Shown here piece after piece: positions 1 through 8,765 of a stretch of DNA of 64,000 nucleotides (its first letter is position 1; every line of letters begins with the position of its first letter). A model generated the notes under the pieces. It was not told the DNA's origin. It ran no database searches and saw nothing but the letters and a program-made list of their open reading frames with translations. This DNA comes from Streptomyces sp. SLBN-31 (GTDB lineage: Bacteria; Actinomycetota; Actinomycetes; Streptomycetales; Streptomycetaceae). The DNA is taken from contig NZ_VFNC01000003.1 of NCBI RefSeq assembly GCF_006715395.1, positions 868,001-932,000 on the forward strand, read 5' to 3'. Position numbers and translations under genes: made by a program.

Positions 1-340
1 CCGGCCGGCGGGCTCCTCCGTCGTCGTCGCCCTCCTCGTCGCCACCGCCGCCGTCGTCGTCGTGCCCGCCGCCGTCGTCGTCCCCGCCCGTGCGGTGGGT
101 GGTGGCCGAGGAGGAGGGGGCGGCCGGGTTGTGGGCGGCCGGGCCGGCGGGGGCCGGGGAGGCCGAGCCGCCGGGCAGGACGTGGGTGTACACGGCGCCC
201 AGGGCGGCCGTACCGGCGACAGCCGCGGCGGCGATCCAGCCGGTCAGGCCGCGGATCCGCGTCAGTCCGCGATCGCGGGCGCGCGCCGCGCCGGCGGACG
301 GCACGGCCGACGGGTCGTAGTCGGGGGGCGGGTACGACAT
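1..340 (-). CDS. Membrane-anchored protein with Asp/His-rich tail (5' part only)
   Basis: Only the first 113 codons lie in the window; the gene runs off the left edge. The ATG at 340 has an AGGAG ribosome site 9 nt upstream. The N-terminus is Pro/Tyr-rich and then basic, followed by one membrane segment at about residues 35-54, an Ala/Pro linker, and a tail with runs of Asp, Gly and His (about 85-113). This suggests a single-pass protein with an acidic, possibly metal-binding external segment. It lies just upstream of the regulator/kinase pair on the other side of the 340-443 gap in the opposite order of transcription flow: all three read leftwards, so it is downstream of the kinase and could be its target or co-transcribed partner. 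I do not recognise the family. Confidence 0.6.
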   Translation of the reverse strand, partial: MSYPPPDYDPSAVPSAGAARARDRGLTRIRGLTGWIAAAAVAGTAALGAVYTHVLPGGSASPAPAGPAAHNPAAPSSSATTHRTGGDDDGGGHDDDGGGGDEEGDDDGGARRP

Positions 341-442
341 GGCAGCGGCTCCTGGAGGATCGGCGGCCCGCTTTCGGCTGCGTGCACCTCCAGGCTCCGC
401 GGGCGCACCCCTGGAATCCGCTCACCTCTCCTTCAGAACCGG

Positions 443-1810
443 TTAAGATCTCGGACCCGCCGACTCCCGCGTCCACAGCGGCAGTTCCAGTACGACGGTC
501 AGCCCGCCCCCCGGGGTGTCCTCCAGCCGTACCGTCCCCCCGTTCACCGTGACGAGCCGGTGCACGATGGCGAGGCCCAGCCCGCTGCCCCGGGCCTCGG
601 GATTGCCGAACCGGTGGAACGCCACCTCCTTGGCCTCCGCGTCCATCCCCGGCCCGTCGTCGACCACCCGGAGCTCGGCCGACCGCCCCGCCACCACGCG
701 CCGCGCGACGGTCACCCGGCCGCCGTCGTCCACGGCGTCCAGGGCGTTGGCGATCAGGTTGTCGAGGACCTGCTCCAGATGCCCGCAGCCCAGCGCGGCG
801 GCCGGAGCCGGCCCGGCCGCCGCCGTCAGCCCCACCCCCCGCTCCTCGGCCACCGGCGCCCAGGCGGCCACCCGTTCCTCCACCACCTCGGCGACCGGTA
901 CGGCGGCGGGCCGGGGCGTGGTCTGCTCGGCGCGCGCCACCGCGAGCAGCCCGTCGACCAGCCGGGAAAGCCGGGCGATCTCCACCTGCGCGGCAGCCAG
1001 TTCCGCCGCGGTCTCGCCCCGCGCCCCGGCGGCCAGCACGTCCAGCCGCAGCCGCAGCGCGGCGAGCGGGGTGCGCAGCTGGTGCGAGACATCGGCGATC
1101 ACGGCCCGGTGCCCGTGCACCAGCGCCTCCGTACGCCCCGCCATCGTGTTGAAGGTGGTGGCCAGCCGCCGTACCTCCGGCGGTCCGCCGTCCACGACGG
1201 CCCGTTCGCCCAGGTTCCCCTCGCCCAGCCGGTGGGCGGCCGCGTCCAGTGTGGACAGCGGACGGCTCACCCAGCGGGCGAGCCGCACGGACAGCAGCAC
1301 GCACGCGGCGAGCCCGAGCGCGCCGATCCCGGCGGACCAGCCCCAGATCGCGGCGATACGGGCGTCCAGCGGCGCGGCGGAACGGGCCAGGACCACGGCC
1401 CCGGCGGGCCGGCGCACGTCCCCGGCCGGCTCGGCGGCCAGCAGCCGTCCCTCGTTCTGCGGCGGTTCCGGCTCGTGCCCGGCGAGCACCCGCCCCACCA
1501 GCTCCTCGGCCTCCTCGCCCTGCGCGGCCTTGCAGGGCGTACTGGCGACCAAGTGCCCCGAGCCGTCGTAGACGGCGGCGCAGTCGCCCGCCTCGGCCGC
1601 CGCGTGGAGCTCCTTGTCCATGGCCGCGGCCGACCGGTGGTCGGAGAGGTGCTCCTCGGCCGCCGCGGCGATCACCCGGGTCGCCGCCTGCTGGTCGTCG
1701 CGGAAGGACACCCGTTCCCGGGCGGTCATCAGCACTCCGAGCGGCACCACCGCCAGGATCAGCAGCACGGTGGTCAGGACGAGGAAGGTCAGGGCGATGC
1801 GCCGGCTCAC
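443..1810 (-). CDS. Two-component sensor histidine kinase
   Basis: 455 aa membrane kinase. A GTG start overlaps the stop of the upstream response regulator gene as GTGA, so the two are translationally coupled. Residues about 5-27 form a first membrane segment, an extracytoplasmic sensor domain follows, and a second segment lies near 150-172. A HAMP linker leads to the dimerisation box with phospho-acceptor His (ADVSHQLRTPL), an N box (NLIANALDAV), and the ATP-lid Gly boxes (DDGPGMD and GSGLGLAI). The order is that of OmpR-class kinases. It should phosphorylate the neighbouring regulator. The sensed signal cannot be told from sequence. Family and pairing are certain, function unknown. Confidence 0.93.
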   Translation of the reverse strand: MSRRIALTFLVLTTVLLILAVVPLGVLMTARERVSFRDDQQAATRVIAAAAEEHLSDHRSAAAMDKELHAAAEAGDCAAVYDGSGHLVASTPCKAAQGEEAEELVGRVLAGHEPEPPQNEGRLLAAEPAGDVRRPAGAVVLARSAAPLDARIAAIWGWSAGIGALGLAACVLLSVRLARWVSRPLSTLDAAAHRLGEGNLGERAVVDGGPPEVRRLATTFNTMAGRTEALVHGHRAVIADVSHQLRTPLAALRLRLDVLAAGARGETAAELAAAQVEIARLSRLVDGLLAVARAEQTTPRPAAVPVAEVVEERVAAWAPVAEERGVGLTAAAGPAPAAALGCGHLEQVLDNLIANALDAVDDGGRVTVARRVVAGRSAELRVVDDGPGMDAEAKEVAFHRFGNPEARGSGLGLAIVHRLVTVNGGTVRLEDTPGGGLTVVLELPLWTRESAGPRS

Positions 1811-2484
1811 GGCGGCGGCTCCCCGGCCCCTTCGGCGTCCCCGACGGCCCCGAGCCGGAACCCGTGCCCGTACACCGTCTCGATCAGCCCCGGCACACCG
1901 AGCTTGCGCCGCAGGGCCGCGACGTGCACGTCCAGCACCTTGGTGGGGCCGTACCAGTGGGCGTCCCAGGCCCGCTCCAGGATCTCCTGCCGGCTCACCG
2001 TCCGCCCCGGATCGGCGCTCAGGCACTCCAGGATCCCGAACTCCTTCGGTGTCAGCGCCACGGGCCGTCCCTCCACCGACACCTGCCGGGTGCGCAGGTC
2101 GACGGCGAGCGGGCCGTGCCGCAGGATCTCCGGGCCGCTCGGGCGGCGGCGGCGCAGCACCGCCCGCATCCGGGCCATCAGCTCGGCCAGCCCGAACGGT
2201 TTGACCAGGTAGTCGTCGGCCCCCTCGTCCAGGGCCACCACCCGGTCCGCCTCCTCGCCGCGGGCGGTGACCGCGATGATTGCGGCGTCCGAACGGGCCC
2301 GCAGCCGCCGGCACACCTCGACACCGTCGATGTCCGGCAGCCCCAGGTCGAGCAGGACGACGTCGGGGGAGGGCGCCGCCAGGGCCGCCCGCCCGGTCCG
2401 CACGCCCTCCACCACGTAGCCGGCCTGCCTCAGGCCGCGCACCAGGGAGTCGGCGATGCCGCGGTCGTCCTCGACGACCAGCAC
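1807..2484 (-). CDS. OmpR-family response regulator
   Basis: 225 aa. The receiver domain covers about residues 1-115, with the acidic pair in VVEDD, the phospho-acceptor Asp in LLDLGLPD, and the switch Lys in LVKPFG. The C-terminal winged helix (about 125-220) is Trans_reg_C type. The open frame extends further upstream to 2700, but that part lies in a repeat-rich intergenic stretch. I chose the GTG at 2484 because GAGGAG sits 6 nt before it and the protein then begins directly with the receiver beta strand. The stop overlaps the kinase start by 4 nt. Together they form a standard two-gene signalling operon. Confidence 0.92.
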   Translation of the reverse strand: MLVVEDDRGIADSLVRGLRQAGYVVEGVRTGRAALAAPSPDVVLLDLGLPDIDGVEVCRRLRARSDAAIIAVTARGEEADRVVALDEGADDYLVKPFGLAELMARMRAVLRRRRPSGPEILRHGPLAVDLRTRQVSVEGRPVALTPKEFGILECLSADPGRTVSRQEILERAWDAHWYGPTKVLDVHVAALRRKLGVPGLIETVYGHGFRLGAVGDAEGAGEPPP

Positions 2485-2947
2485 CCGGGTCTCCTCGAAG
2501 GCGCCGGCGGCCTGCCCGTTCGTGCCCAAGACCGCCTCCCGGCGCGCTGAGGTGCCCCGCCTGCCAGCATCCCAGCCTGCGCGCCCGCCCGCACCGGCGG
2601 AAGGGGCCGTACGTCCCTGCGGACACCCGGCCCGGAGCCGCTCCGGCTCAGCGAGCCGACGCGAGCGGCACCCGCCCACCCCACGACGACCCCGGTACAC
2701 GGAGCCGAGGCGAGCAGCGCCCCGCCCGCATCGACGGCCGGGCGTCGGCAGTGCCCCGGCCCACCGATCCGAGGCGAGCAGCGCGGCGCCGGCAGTGCCC
2801 CGGCTCGGGGAGCCGAGGCGAGCAGCGCGCCGGCAATGCCCCGGCTCGGGGAGCCGAGGCGAGCAGCCGCCTGCCCGGATCGACGGCCGGGCGTCGGCAG
2901 TGAGCGCCCCGCCCGCATCGACGGCCGGGCGTCGGCAGTGCCCCGGC
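2485..2947. repeat. Intergenic mosaic of short GC-rich repeats
   Basis: This 463-base gap has no convincing gene. It is built from two interspersed motifs. One, about 16-20 bases with core AGCCGAGGCGAGCAGC, recurs near 2703, 2768 (variant), 2811 and 2852, with a looser copy near 2643. The other, 24 bases around ATCGACGGCCGGGCGTCGG, recurs at 2730, 2879 and 2917. The first motif resembles the 3' end of the adjacent damaged gene (stop at 2948), so the block looks like repeated copying of that gene end. The promoter of the regulator/kinase operon must lie in or beside it. Confidence 0.7.
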
Positions 2948-3290
2948 TCAGGGAGCGGACGCGAGGAGCTGGGGGGAGTGGGTCTTGATCAGGGTGTTGG
3001 TCCAGCGCATCTGGCGCAGGGTCTGCGGGTGGCAGGCGGTGGCGAGGGCGAGGAGGTCGTCGGCGCCGGTCGCCTGCGCGGCCTGGGCGAGCATCTCCCA
3101 GTCGAGGGAGTTGCCCGCGGCGGCAAGGTGGAGACGACGCAGGTCGTGCAGGAGGAGCAGGCCCGCCTCTGGGCGCCGGCCGAGTGCCTCGGCCGTCTTC
3201 TCCCGGACCGTCGACAGCAGGCCCCTGGTACCGGCGCACCGTCGTCCTCGACGCGCTCGAATACCTCCACCAGCACCGCTGAGAACGCGC
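2948..3290 (-). pseudogene. Damaged or frameshifted small gene, function unknown
   Basis: The last about 90 codons (down to the stop at 2948) show clear coding bias and read as a helical protein containing TVREKTAEAL, HDLRRLHLA and ATACHPQTLRQM. The preceding coding-like stretch (VLVEVFERVEDDG) is in another frame and joins near 3229-3237, consistent with one missing base. Further upstream, to about 3420, a hydrophobic stretch in yet another frame could be the rest of the gene or chance. No start codon with a ribosome site is evident. I do not recognise the family. It may be a sequencing indel in a living gene. Confidence 0.4.
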
Positions 3291-3518
3291 GGGTCGGGTA
3301 CCCGGCGGCCGTACGAGGACAGGGAGGCCGGCATCAGCGGACCGGTCCCTTCGCAGGCCGAGGGCGACGAGGACGCCGCCGAGGAGGAGAAGGGCGAGGA
3401 GTGGGAGAGCGGCTGGTCGGGTCCTTGGCGCACATCGCCGTACCCGCTTGGTCGCCGCCCGTGTGTGCCAAGATCGGGCGAGACCGGTGCGCGGCGGGGC
3501 CGCGGGGAGGTGAGGGGC

Positions 3519-4283
3519 ATGCCGGACGGCGATGTGCTGGGCGACGGTGACGCCGAACGGGAGACGGAGGTCGAGCGTGCCCGCATCGCCCACGAGCTCA
3601 TCGCCGCGGTGGACGGTCTGCGGCCGCCCGAGGTGCCTGAGGCGCTGTGCCGTGCCTGCTGCCGACTGCTCCCGCCGGCGACCGGACTGTCGGTGAACGT
3701 GGCCGGGAACAGCGACGGCACGGGCATAGTGCTCTGCGCCAGCGACGACGTCGCCACCCGGCTGGCCGACATCCAGTACACCCTCGGCGAGGGCCCCAGC
3801 ACGGAGGCCGTCCGGCTGCGGGCGCCCGTCTTCGCCCCGGACCTCAACCGCCCGCCCGACACCCGCCGCTGGCCGCTGTTCTCCGTCCAGGCGATCAAGG
3901 CGGGCGCGCAGTCGGTCTTCTCGCTGCCCCTGGCCGGCGCCGGACACGCCCTGGGCACCCTCGACCTTTACCGGCGGGCCTCGGGCTCACTGAGCGGAAC
4001 CCACCTGCGCACCGCGCTGCTGGTGGCCGACGCGCTGAGTCTCGCCGTGATCGCGCTCGATCACGCTTCTCCGGCCCCCGAAGGAGTCGTAACGTGGCTG
4101 GCAGGTGCGGAGGCGGACCGCGAGGAGGTGCACCATGCCACAGGAATGATCATGGTGCGGCTGGGAGTGAGCGCCGAGGAGGCGCTGCTGCGGCTGCGCG
4201 CCCGGGCCTTCGCCCAGGGGCGCACCGCGACCGAAGTCGCCCGTGCCATCGTGGACCGGACCATGGACCTCTGCGATGACTGA
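3519..4283 (+). CDS. GAF-ANTAR domain regulator
   Basis: 254 aa. The ATG at 3519 follows GGGGAGGTGAGG. Residues about 25-170 form a GAF sensor domain (ADIQYTLGEGPSTEAV is the usual GAF core), and about 190-250 form an ANTAR domain (EVHHATGMIMVRLGVSAEEAL), the RNA-binding antiterminator module first seen in AmiR and NasR. Such proteins bind paired hairpins in nascent transcripts and prevent termination. The gene sits 51 bases ahead of a second GAF-ANTAR gene in the same direction, so the two are probably co-transcribed. The ligand of the GAF domain is not predictable. Confidence 0.88.
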   Translation: MPDGDVLGDGDAERETEVERARIAHELIAAVDGLRPPEVPEALCRACCRLLPPATGLSVNVAGNSDGTGIVLCASDDVATRLADIQYTLGEGPSTEAVRLRAPVFAPDLNRPPDTRRWPLFSVQAIKAGAQSVFSLPLAGAGHALGTLDLYRRASGSLSGTHLRTALLVADALSLAVIALDHASPAPEGVVTWLAGAEADREEVHHATGMIMVRLGVSAEEALLRLRARAFAQGRTATEVARAIVDRTMDLCDD

Positions 4284-4334
4284 GGACACCGGGTATCGGC
4301 CACAGCGCGCGACCACGAAGCCGGGGAGGCGAGC

Positions 4335-5072
4335 ATGAACCGCGAGCGAGAGCTGGCTCAGGCCTTCGTCGCCCTGTCGGACACCTTTGCGGCCGAATTC
4401 GACCCCTTGAGTCTGTTCCGCCGGCTGGTGCACACCTGCCGGGACCTGTTCGACGTGGACGCGGTGGCGGTGATGATCGCGGACGCCCGGGGCGGTCTGA
4501 AGACGATGGCGGCGACCGACGAGGACGCCGAGTTCATGGAGCTGCTGCAGGTGCAGAGCGGGCAGGGCCCCTGCATGGACTGCTACCGCAGCGGCCGACC
4601 GACGAGCGTCCCCGACATCGGCGCCGAGCACGAACGCTGGCCCGCCCTGGTCACGGCCATGACCACGGCCGGCTACCGGTCCCTGCAGGCGATCCCCATG
4701 CGGCTGCACGAGCGCTCCCTGGGCGGCCTCACCCTGCTGCGCCGGCGAACGGGCCCCCTGCCGGCGGACGACGTCCATCTGGCGCAGGCCCTCGCGGACT
4801 CCGCGTCGCTGGGCCTGATGCACTGGTCCACCGAGCCGGACCGCGCCGACGACGTCGTCACCCGCGTGCAGAGCGTCATCGCGGCGAAGGCCACGCTGGA
4901 CATCGCCCGGGGCATGATCGCGGAGTGCGCGGGGTCCACCGTCGGCGAGGCCGCCCGGCTGCTCGACGTCTACGTCGGCAGACGGCACGTCCGCCTCACC
5001 GAGACCGCCTACGCCCTGGTCACCCGCGCCCTGGACCCGGCCGAGGTGCTGGCGTCGCGGACCAGCGGCTGA
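4335..5072 (+). CDS. GAF-ANTAR domain regulator (second copy)
   Basis: 245 aa, ATG at 4335 after GGGGAGGCG. A GAF domain covers about residues 15-155 (VQSGQGPCMDCYRSG motif), and an ANTAR domain covers about 175-235 (AAKATLDIARGMIAE and ARLLDVYVG). It is related to the upstream neighbour in architecture only; sequence identity is low by eye, so this is not a recent duplication. The GAF core retains GPCMDC-type cysteines often seen in Streptomyces GAF-ANTAR proteins; whether they bind a ligand or metal is unknown. Role inferred: RNA-binding antiterminator responding to a small signal. Confidence 0.87.
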   Translation: MNRERELAQAFVALSDTFAAEFDPLSLFRRLVHTCRDLFDVDAVAVMIADARGGLKTMAATDEDAEFMELLQVQSGQGPCMDCYRSGRPTSVPDIGAEHERWPALVTAMTTAGYRSLQAIPMRLHERSLGGLTLLRRRTGPLPADDVHLAQALADSASLGLMHWSTEPDRADDVVTRVQSVIAAKATLDIARGMIAECAGSTVGEAARLLDVYVGRRHVRLTETAYALVTRALDPAEVLASRTSG

Positions 5073-5105
5073 TCGCGGCGGCGAGCCGGCGCCCGGGCGC
5101 CGCGG

Positions 5106-6011
5106 TCAGGAACGGCTCCGCGCCTCCACCAGCCGGGCCGCGCGTTCCACGGGCGACGGAAGACGCCTGCGGTGGGCGAGCGCGGCGGGCAGCCGGTCCA
5201 GCACGCCGCGCAGGGCTCGGCGGGCGGCCGGGTCGCCGGTGAGGGCGGCGGCCGTCAGGCGCAGGCCCGCCCGCAGCGCGACGCTCAGCGGCCGGCGCAG
5301 TAGCAGGGTCAGCACCTCGTTGCGCCGCTCCAGGTGGCCGCGGCCCTCGCGGTGGGTGGGGTCGGGGTGGTGACAGGCCGTCAGCGAGGGTTCGTACGTC
5401 ACTCCCCAGCCGTCGGCCGCGAGGTCGTAGGCGAGCAGGGTCTCCTCCCCGCCGAAGAAGAGCACCGGGTGATAGCCGCCCACCGCGAGGAACGCCTCCC
5501 GGCGCACCACGCAGGCGCAGCCCAGGAACCCCAGTACCGGCCGGCCCGGGAGGTCGGGTTCCTCGGGCAGGGGCGAGGCCCCCAGGACGGCGTTGATCGG
5601 GTCCTCGGCGCCGTCGGTTCCGACCAGCGTGCGGGCGGCCAGCAGACCGAGCCGCGGGTGGGTGTCGAACAGGTCGGCGGCCCGGCGCAGGGCGCCGGGG
5701 GTCCACAAGGAGTCGTCGTCGCTGAAGGCGACATAGGGCGTGTCCGCGTGCCGCACGGCGAGGTTGCGGCCCAGCGCGCCGGTGTTCTCGTGGGCCCCGA
5801 ACAGCCGGACACCTGCCGGTCGGCGGCGCAGCGCGGCGCGGGCCGCGTCACCGGAGCCGTTGTCCACGACGATCACGGCGGGCCGCTCCGGCAGGGCGTC
5901 CAGGGCCTGCAGGGTGCGCAGCACGCTCCCGGGCCGGTCACGAGTGATCACGGCGACCGTGACGCGTCCGTCGGGGCCTGAGGGCGTGTCAGCGGTGGGC
6001 CGCTGTGCCAT
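5106..6011 (-). CDS. Family 2 glycosyltransferase
   Basis: 301 aa. A GT-A fold is shown by the N-terminal TVAVITRDRP strand, the nucleotide motif VVDNGSGD, the metal-binding FSDDDS (DxD equivalent) and a later GEETLLAYDL acidic motif. Such enzymes move a sugar from a nucleotide-sugar to a lipid or glycan acceptor on the inner membrane face. The ATG at 6011 has GGGAG about 9 nt upstream. It is the last gene of the heptose/glycan operon. Its start lies inside the probable true 3' end of the upstream GT9 gene. Acceptor and donor unknown. Confidence 0.87.
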   Translation of the reverse strand: MAQRPTADTPSGPDGRVTVAVITRDRPGSVLRTLQALDALPERPAVIVVDNGSGDAARAALRRRPAGVRLFGAHENTGALGRNLAVRHADTPYVAFSDDDSLWTPGALRRAADLFDTHPRLGLLAARTLVGTDGAEDPINAVLGASPLPEEPDLPGRPVLGFLGCACVVRREAFLAVGGYHPVLFFGGEETLLAYDLAADGWGVTYEPSLTACHHPDPTHREGRGHLERRNEVLTLLLRRPLSVALRAGLRLTAAALTGDPAARRALRGVLDRLPAALAHRRRLPSPVERAARLVEARSRS

Positions 6012-7000
6012 GGACGTCAACTCCCCTCTGGGGAGGGGTTGTTGCCGCCGCGGGTCGGAGCAGGGAGAGTGCGGTGGTGGTGACCTCGGCGGGTTCGATG
6101 CGCAGCAGGCGGGGGTCGGGGTGTGCGCCGTGCGGGTCGCCCGGTGGGCCGGGTTTCCACAGGGCGACGTGGCGGGCGAGGGGCGGCGGTCCCCACAGCC
6201 GGGCCGAACAGGGTCACCGACGGGGTGCCGTGGGCCACCGCCAGGTGGGCGGGGCCGGTGTCGCCGCTGACGACGAGGGAGGCGTGGGCGAGGAGCGCCG
6301 AGAGTTCGCCGAACGACAGGCCGCCGCACAGCAGGTCGCCCGGCGGCAGGCCCGCATGCTCGCCGATGTGCCGGACCAGGGCGCCCTCGGCCGGTGAGCC
6401 GGTGAGGACGACGCGATGGCCGGCGGCTCTCAAGTGGCGTACGACGACGGCGTACCGCTCCGCCGGCCAGCGGCGGGCGGCGGCCTCCGCCCCCGGGTGG
6501 ACGACGACGGCACCCGGCGCCGGGGACGGCGTGGCGGGCGCGGGCAGCCGTACGTCGTCGGGGTCCGCGGCGATGCCGTAGCCCCCCAGGAAACGGCACC
6601 ACCGGTTCCGTTCGTGTTCGTCCGGCCGCCACACAGGAGGCCGGCCGAGGCCGGGTTCGGGGTCGGCGGCGAAGGCCAGCAGACGGCCGGGGCGGAGGGC
6701 GGCGAGCGCGTCGCGGCTGGCGGGGCCGTTGCCGTGCAGGTCGACGGCGAGGTCCGGCGGCGGCCCCGGCCAGTGGCCCAGCGACGGCACGCCCCGGCCG
6801 GGTGCCTCGGCGGGCAGGACCGTGTCGACGGCGCCCGTGGCCAGCGCCGCCTGTTCGAGGGCGGGCGGCAGCGCGAGCACGATGTCGTCGCCGGGGAACG
6901 CCCGCCGCAGGCCGCGCAGGGCGGGCACGCCGGTCAACAGGTCGCCCAGGCCCAGGGCGCGCAGCACCAGGACGCGGCGCCGGTGTTGCGGAGCGGTCAC
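5989..7000 (-). CDS. ADP-heptose-type family 9 glycosyltransferase, frameshifted near its end
   Basis: GTG start at 7000 overlaps the preceding hldE-like stop as GTGA. The N-terminus (RVLVLRALGLGDLLTGVPAL) and the C-domain motif VSGDTGPAHLAVAHGTPSVTLFGP are those of heptosyltransferases. The frame as given stops at 6017 after a nonsense Arg/Pro-rich tail. Switching frame at about 6200, just after LFGP, restores a normal GT9 ending (LWGPPPLARHVALWKPG...) that stops at 5989 and overlaps the next gene by 23 nt. This implies a short deletion or sequencing indel. The C-terminal about 65 residues are affected; the donor-binding part is intact in the given frame. Confidence 0.8.
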
Positions 7001-8765
7001 CGTGACCCCCGTCCCCGGCCGGCCGGCTGGGGGCCGGAGGCCGCCCGCTCGGCGATGCCCGTGGTGGAGCGGCCGTCGAGGTAGGGGAACAGCACGACCT
7101 GGCCGCCCCAGCTCTCCACCAGGGACGCCTCCGGCAGCCGGGTCCTGGCGTAGTCGCCGCCCTTGGCCCAGATGTGCGGGCGCAGTTCGGCGAGGAGCCG
7201 TTCCGGGGTGTCCTCGTCGAAGACCGCGACGGCGTCCACGCACTCCAGCGCGCGCAGGACGCGGATCCGGTCGGCCTCCGGGACCAGCGGGCGGCCGTCC
7301 CCCTTGCGCCGGCGCACCGACGCGTCGGAGTTGACGCACACCACCAGGCAGTCCCCGGTGCGCCGGGCGGCCTGGAGCAGCGCCACATGGCCGGCGTGCA
7401 GGAGGTCGAAGCAGCCGCCGGCGGCGACGACGGTCCCGCCCGCGGCCCGCACCCGGGCGGCGGCCTGCAGCGCGTCGTCCGTCGGCTCGTCCTGTCGGGG
7501 CTCGTTGGGCACGGCGTCCACGACGACGGACCGTACGCCGCCCTCGGCGACGTACCGGGTGGCCGCGTGTACGGCGCCCCGCACAGCCGTCTCGACCAGC
7601 TCGCCGTCGGCCAGCAGCCCGGCGGCCGCGGCCGCGAACCGGTCCCCGGCACCACAGGCGTCCCCCTCGGCGGACACCGGCGAAGGCACCAGCAGCGGCG
7701 TCTCCCCGTGCGAGAGGAGCGCCCCCCGCCCCCCGAGCGTCACGGCAACGGCTCCCACCCGCCACCCCCGCACGAGCCGAGCGGCATCCCGCGCCGCGGC
7801 ATGCAACTCCCCACCGGCCCCCACCCCCACGGACGAACCAGACGACGCCGACCCACACGCCCCCGTGCCCGCGCCGTCACCGGCACGACGCGTTCCCGCG
7901 CCGGCCCCATCCTGTCCCCCACCGGCATCGGCCCGCCCCGCTCCCGTGCCGTCCCCATCGCGACGGGTCCCGGCGTCGGCCCGCTCCGGACCTCCGCCCT
8001 CACCGGCGTGACGCGTCCCCGCGTCGGCCCGCGCCGCTACTGCGCTGGCCCGCCTCGCTCCCGCGTCCGTCCGCCCCGCTCCCGTGCCGTCCCCATCGCG
8101 ACGGGTCCCGGCGTCGGCCCGCTCCGGACCTCCGCCCTCACCGGCGTGACGCGTCCCCGCGTCGGTCGCCGGCGGCGTCTCCGCGCCCACCTGTCCCGCC
8201 AGCGCGTGGGCTTCCGCCGAGGATGGTGTGACCGGGCGGTGCCCGGTACCGGTGGGCCGCCCAGGGGATGCGGGTCCCAGACGACCGGTACCCGCGCCGC
8301 CGCGTGGGCCAGGGGCTCGCGCAGGACGTCGGCGGTACCGCGGCCGTAGTCCGAGACGAGGACGGCCGTGGCCTCGGCGAGCGCGCGGTGGGCCTCCTCG
8401 GTGGCGGCCCGGGCCCGGCCCTCGCCGTCGTCCAGGCGCAGCAGGGGGCGGTCGTCGGCGAGGATGCGGGTCTTGGTGGCCAGGGCGCCGGTGAGGGGGA
8501 GTTCGATCAGGTGGACGCGGCCCGACAGCAGCTCGCGCAGGGCGGCGCTGCCCTCGTCGTCGCCGAGTGCGGTGACGAGGGTGACCGGGCGGCCGTCGGC
8601 CGCGGCGAGGCACGCGGCGAGCGCGGCGCCGCCGGGCCGGGTGGTGCGCCGGGGCCCGCTGACGACGGGGACGGGCGCGTCGGGGGCCAGCCGTGCGACG
8701 TGGCCGCGGATGTCGTGGTCGAGCAGGGCGTCCCCGACCACCAGCAGCGCCGCCGGCCCGCTCAC
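6997..8765 (-). CDS. hldE: Bifunctional heptose-1-phosphate kinase/adenylyltransferase (HldE-like) with repeat insertion and frameshift
   Basis: The GTG at 8765 overlaps the SIS gene stop as GTGA. The N-terminal part is a ribokinase-fold kinase (VVGDALLDHD, RPGGAALAACLAA, later VTLGGRG and the catalytic GACGAGDRFAAA loop). The C-terminal part is a nucleotidyltransferase (AAGGCFDLLHAGHVALL with the HxGH signature, and IWAKGGDY). It should phosphorylate D-glycero-D-manno-heptose 7-phosphate at C1 and later form the ADP-sugar. Two oddities: the frame shifts near 8240, where one missing C explains the break (PVPGT to RPVTPSSAEA), and about 105 residues of Gly/Arg/Asp-rich repeats sit inside the kinase fold. 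Total length is one base short of a whole number of codons, as expected for a 1-nt loss. Confidence 0.82.
7933..8165 (-). repeat. 95-bp perfect direct repeat within hldE
   Basis: Bases 7933-8027 and 8071-8165 are identical over 95 bases and lie 138 bases apart. 138 is 46 codons, so the duplication keeps frame. It encodes two copies of a segment with DAGTRHAGEGGGPERA and RRDGDGTGAGR. Further imperfect units extend from about 7860. The repeat lies between the TPSSAEA and VTLGGRG motifs of the kinase domain, where homologues have no such insert. It can expand or contract by slippage or recombination. Confidence 0.9.

Noticed and set aside
62..2212. 716-residue frame on the plus strand
   Set aside because: It is opposite the kinase and regulator genes, has Arg/Gly/Pro-rich content and no domain; a GC-frame shadow.
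2640..2960. CRISPR or transposon end in the mosaic repeats
   Set aside because: Repeat spacing is irregular, there are no unique spacers, no terminal inverted repeats and no transposase gene.
7740..8200. Possible CRISPR array in the repeat block
   Set aside because: Only two long identical copies, no short repeats with unique spacers, and it lies inside a coding frame.
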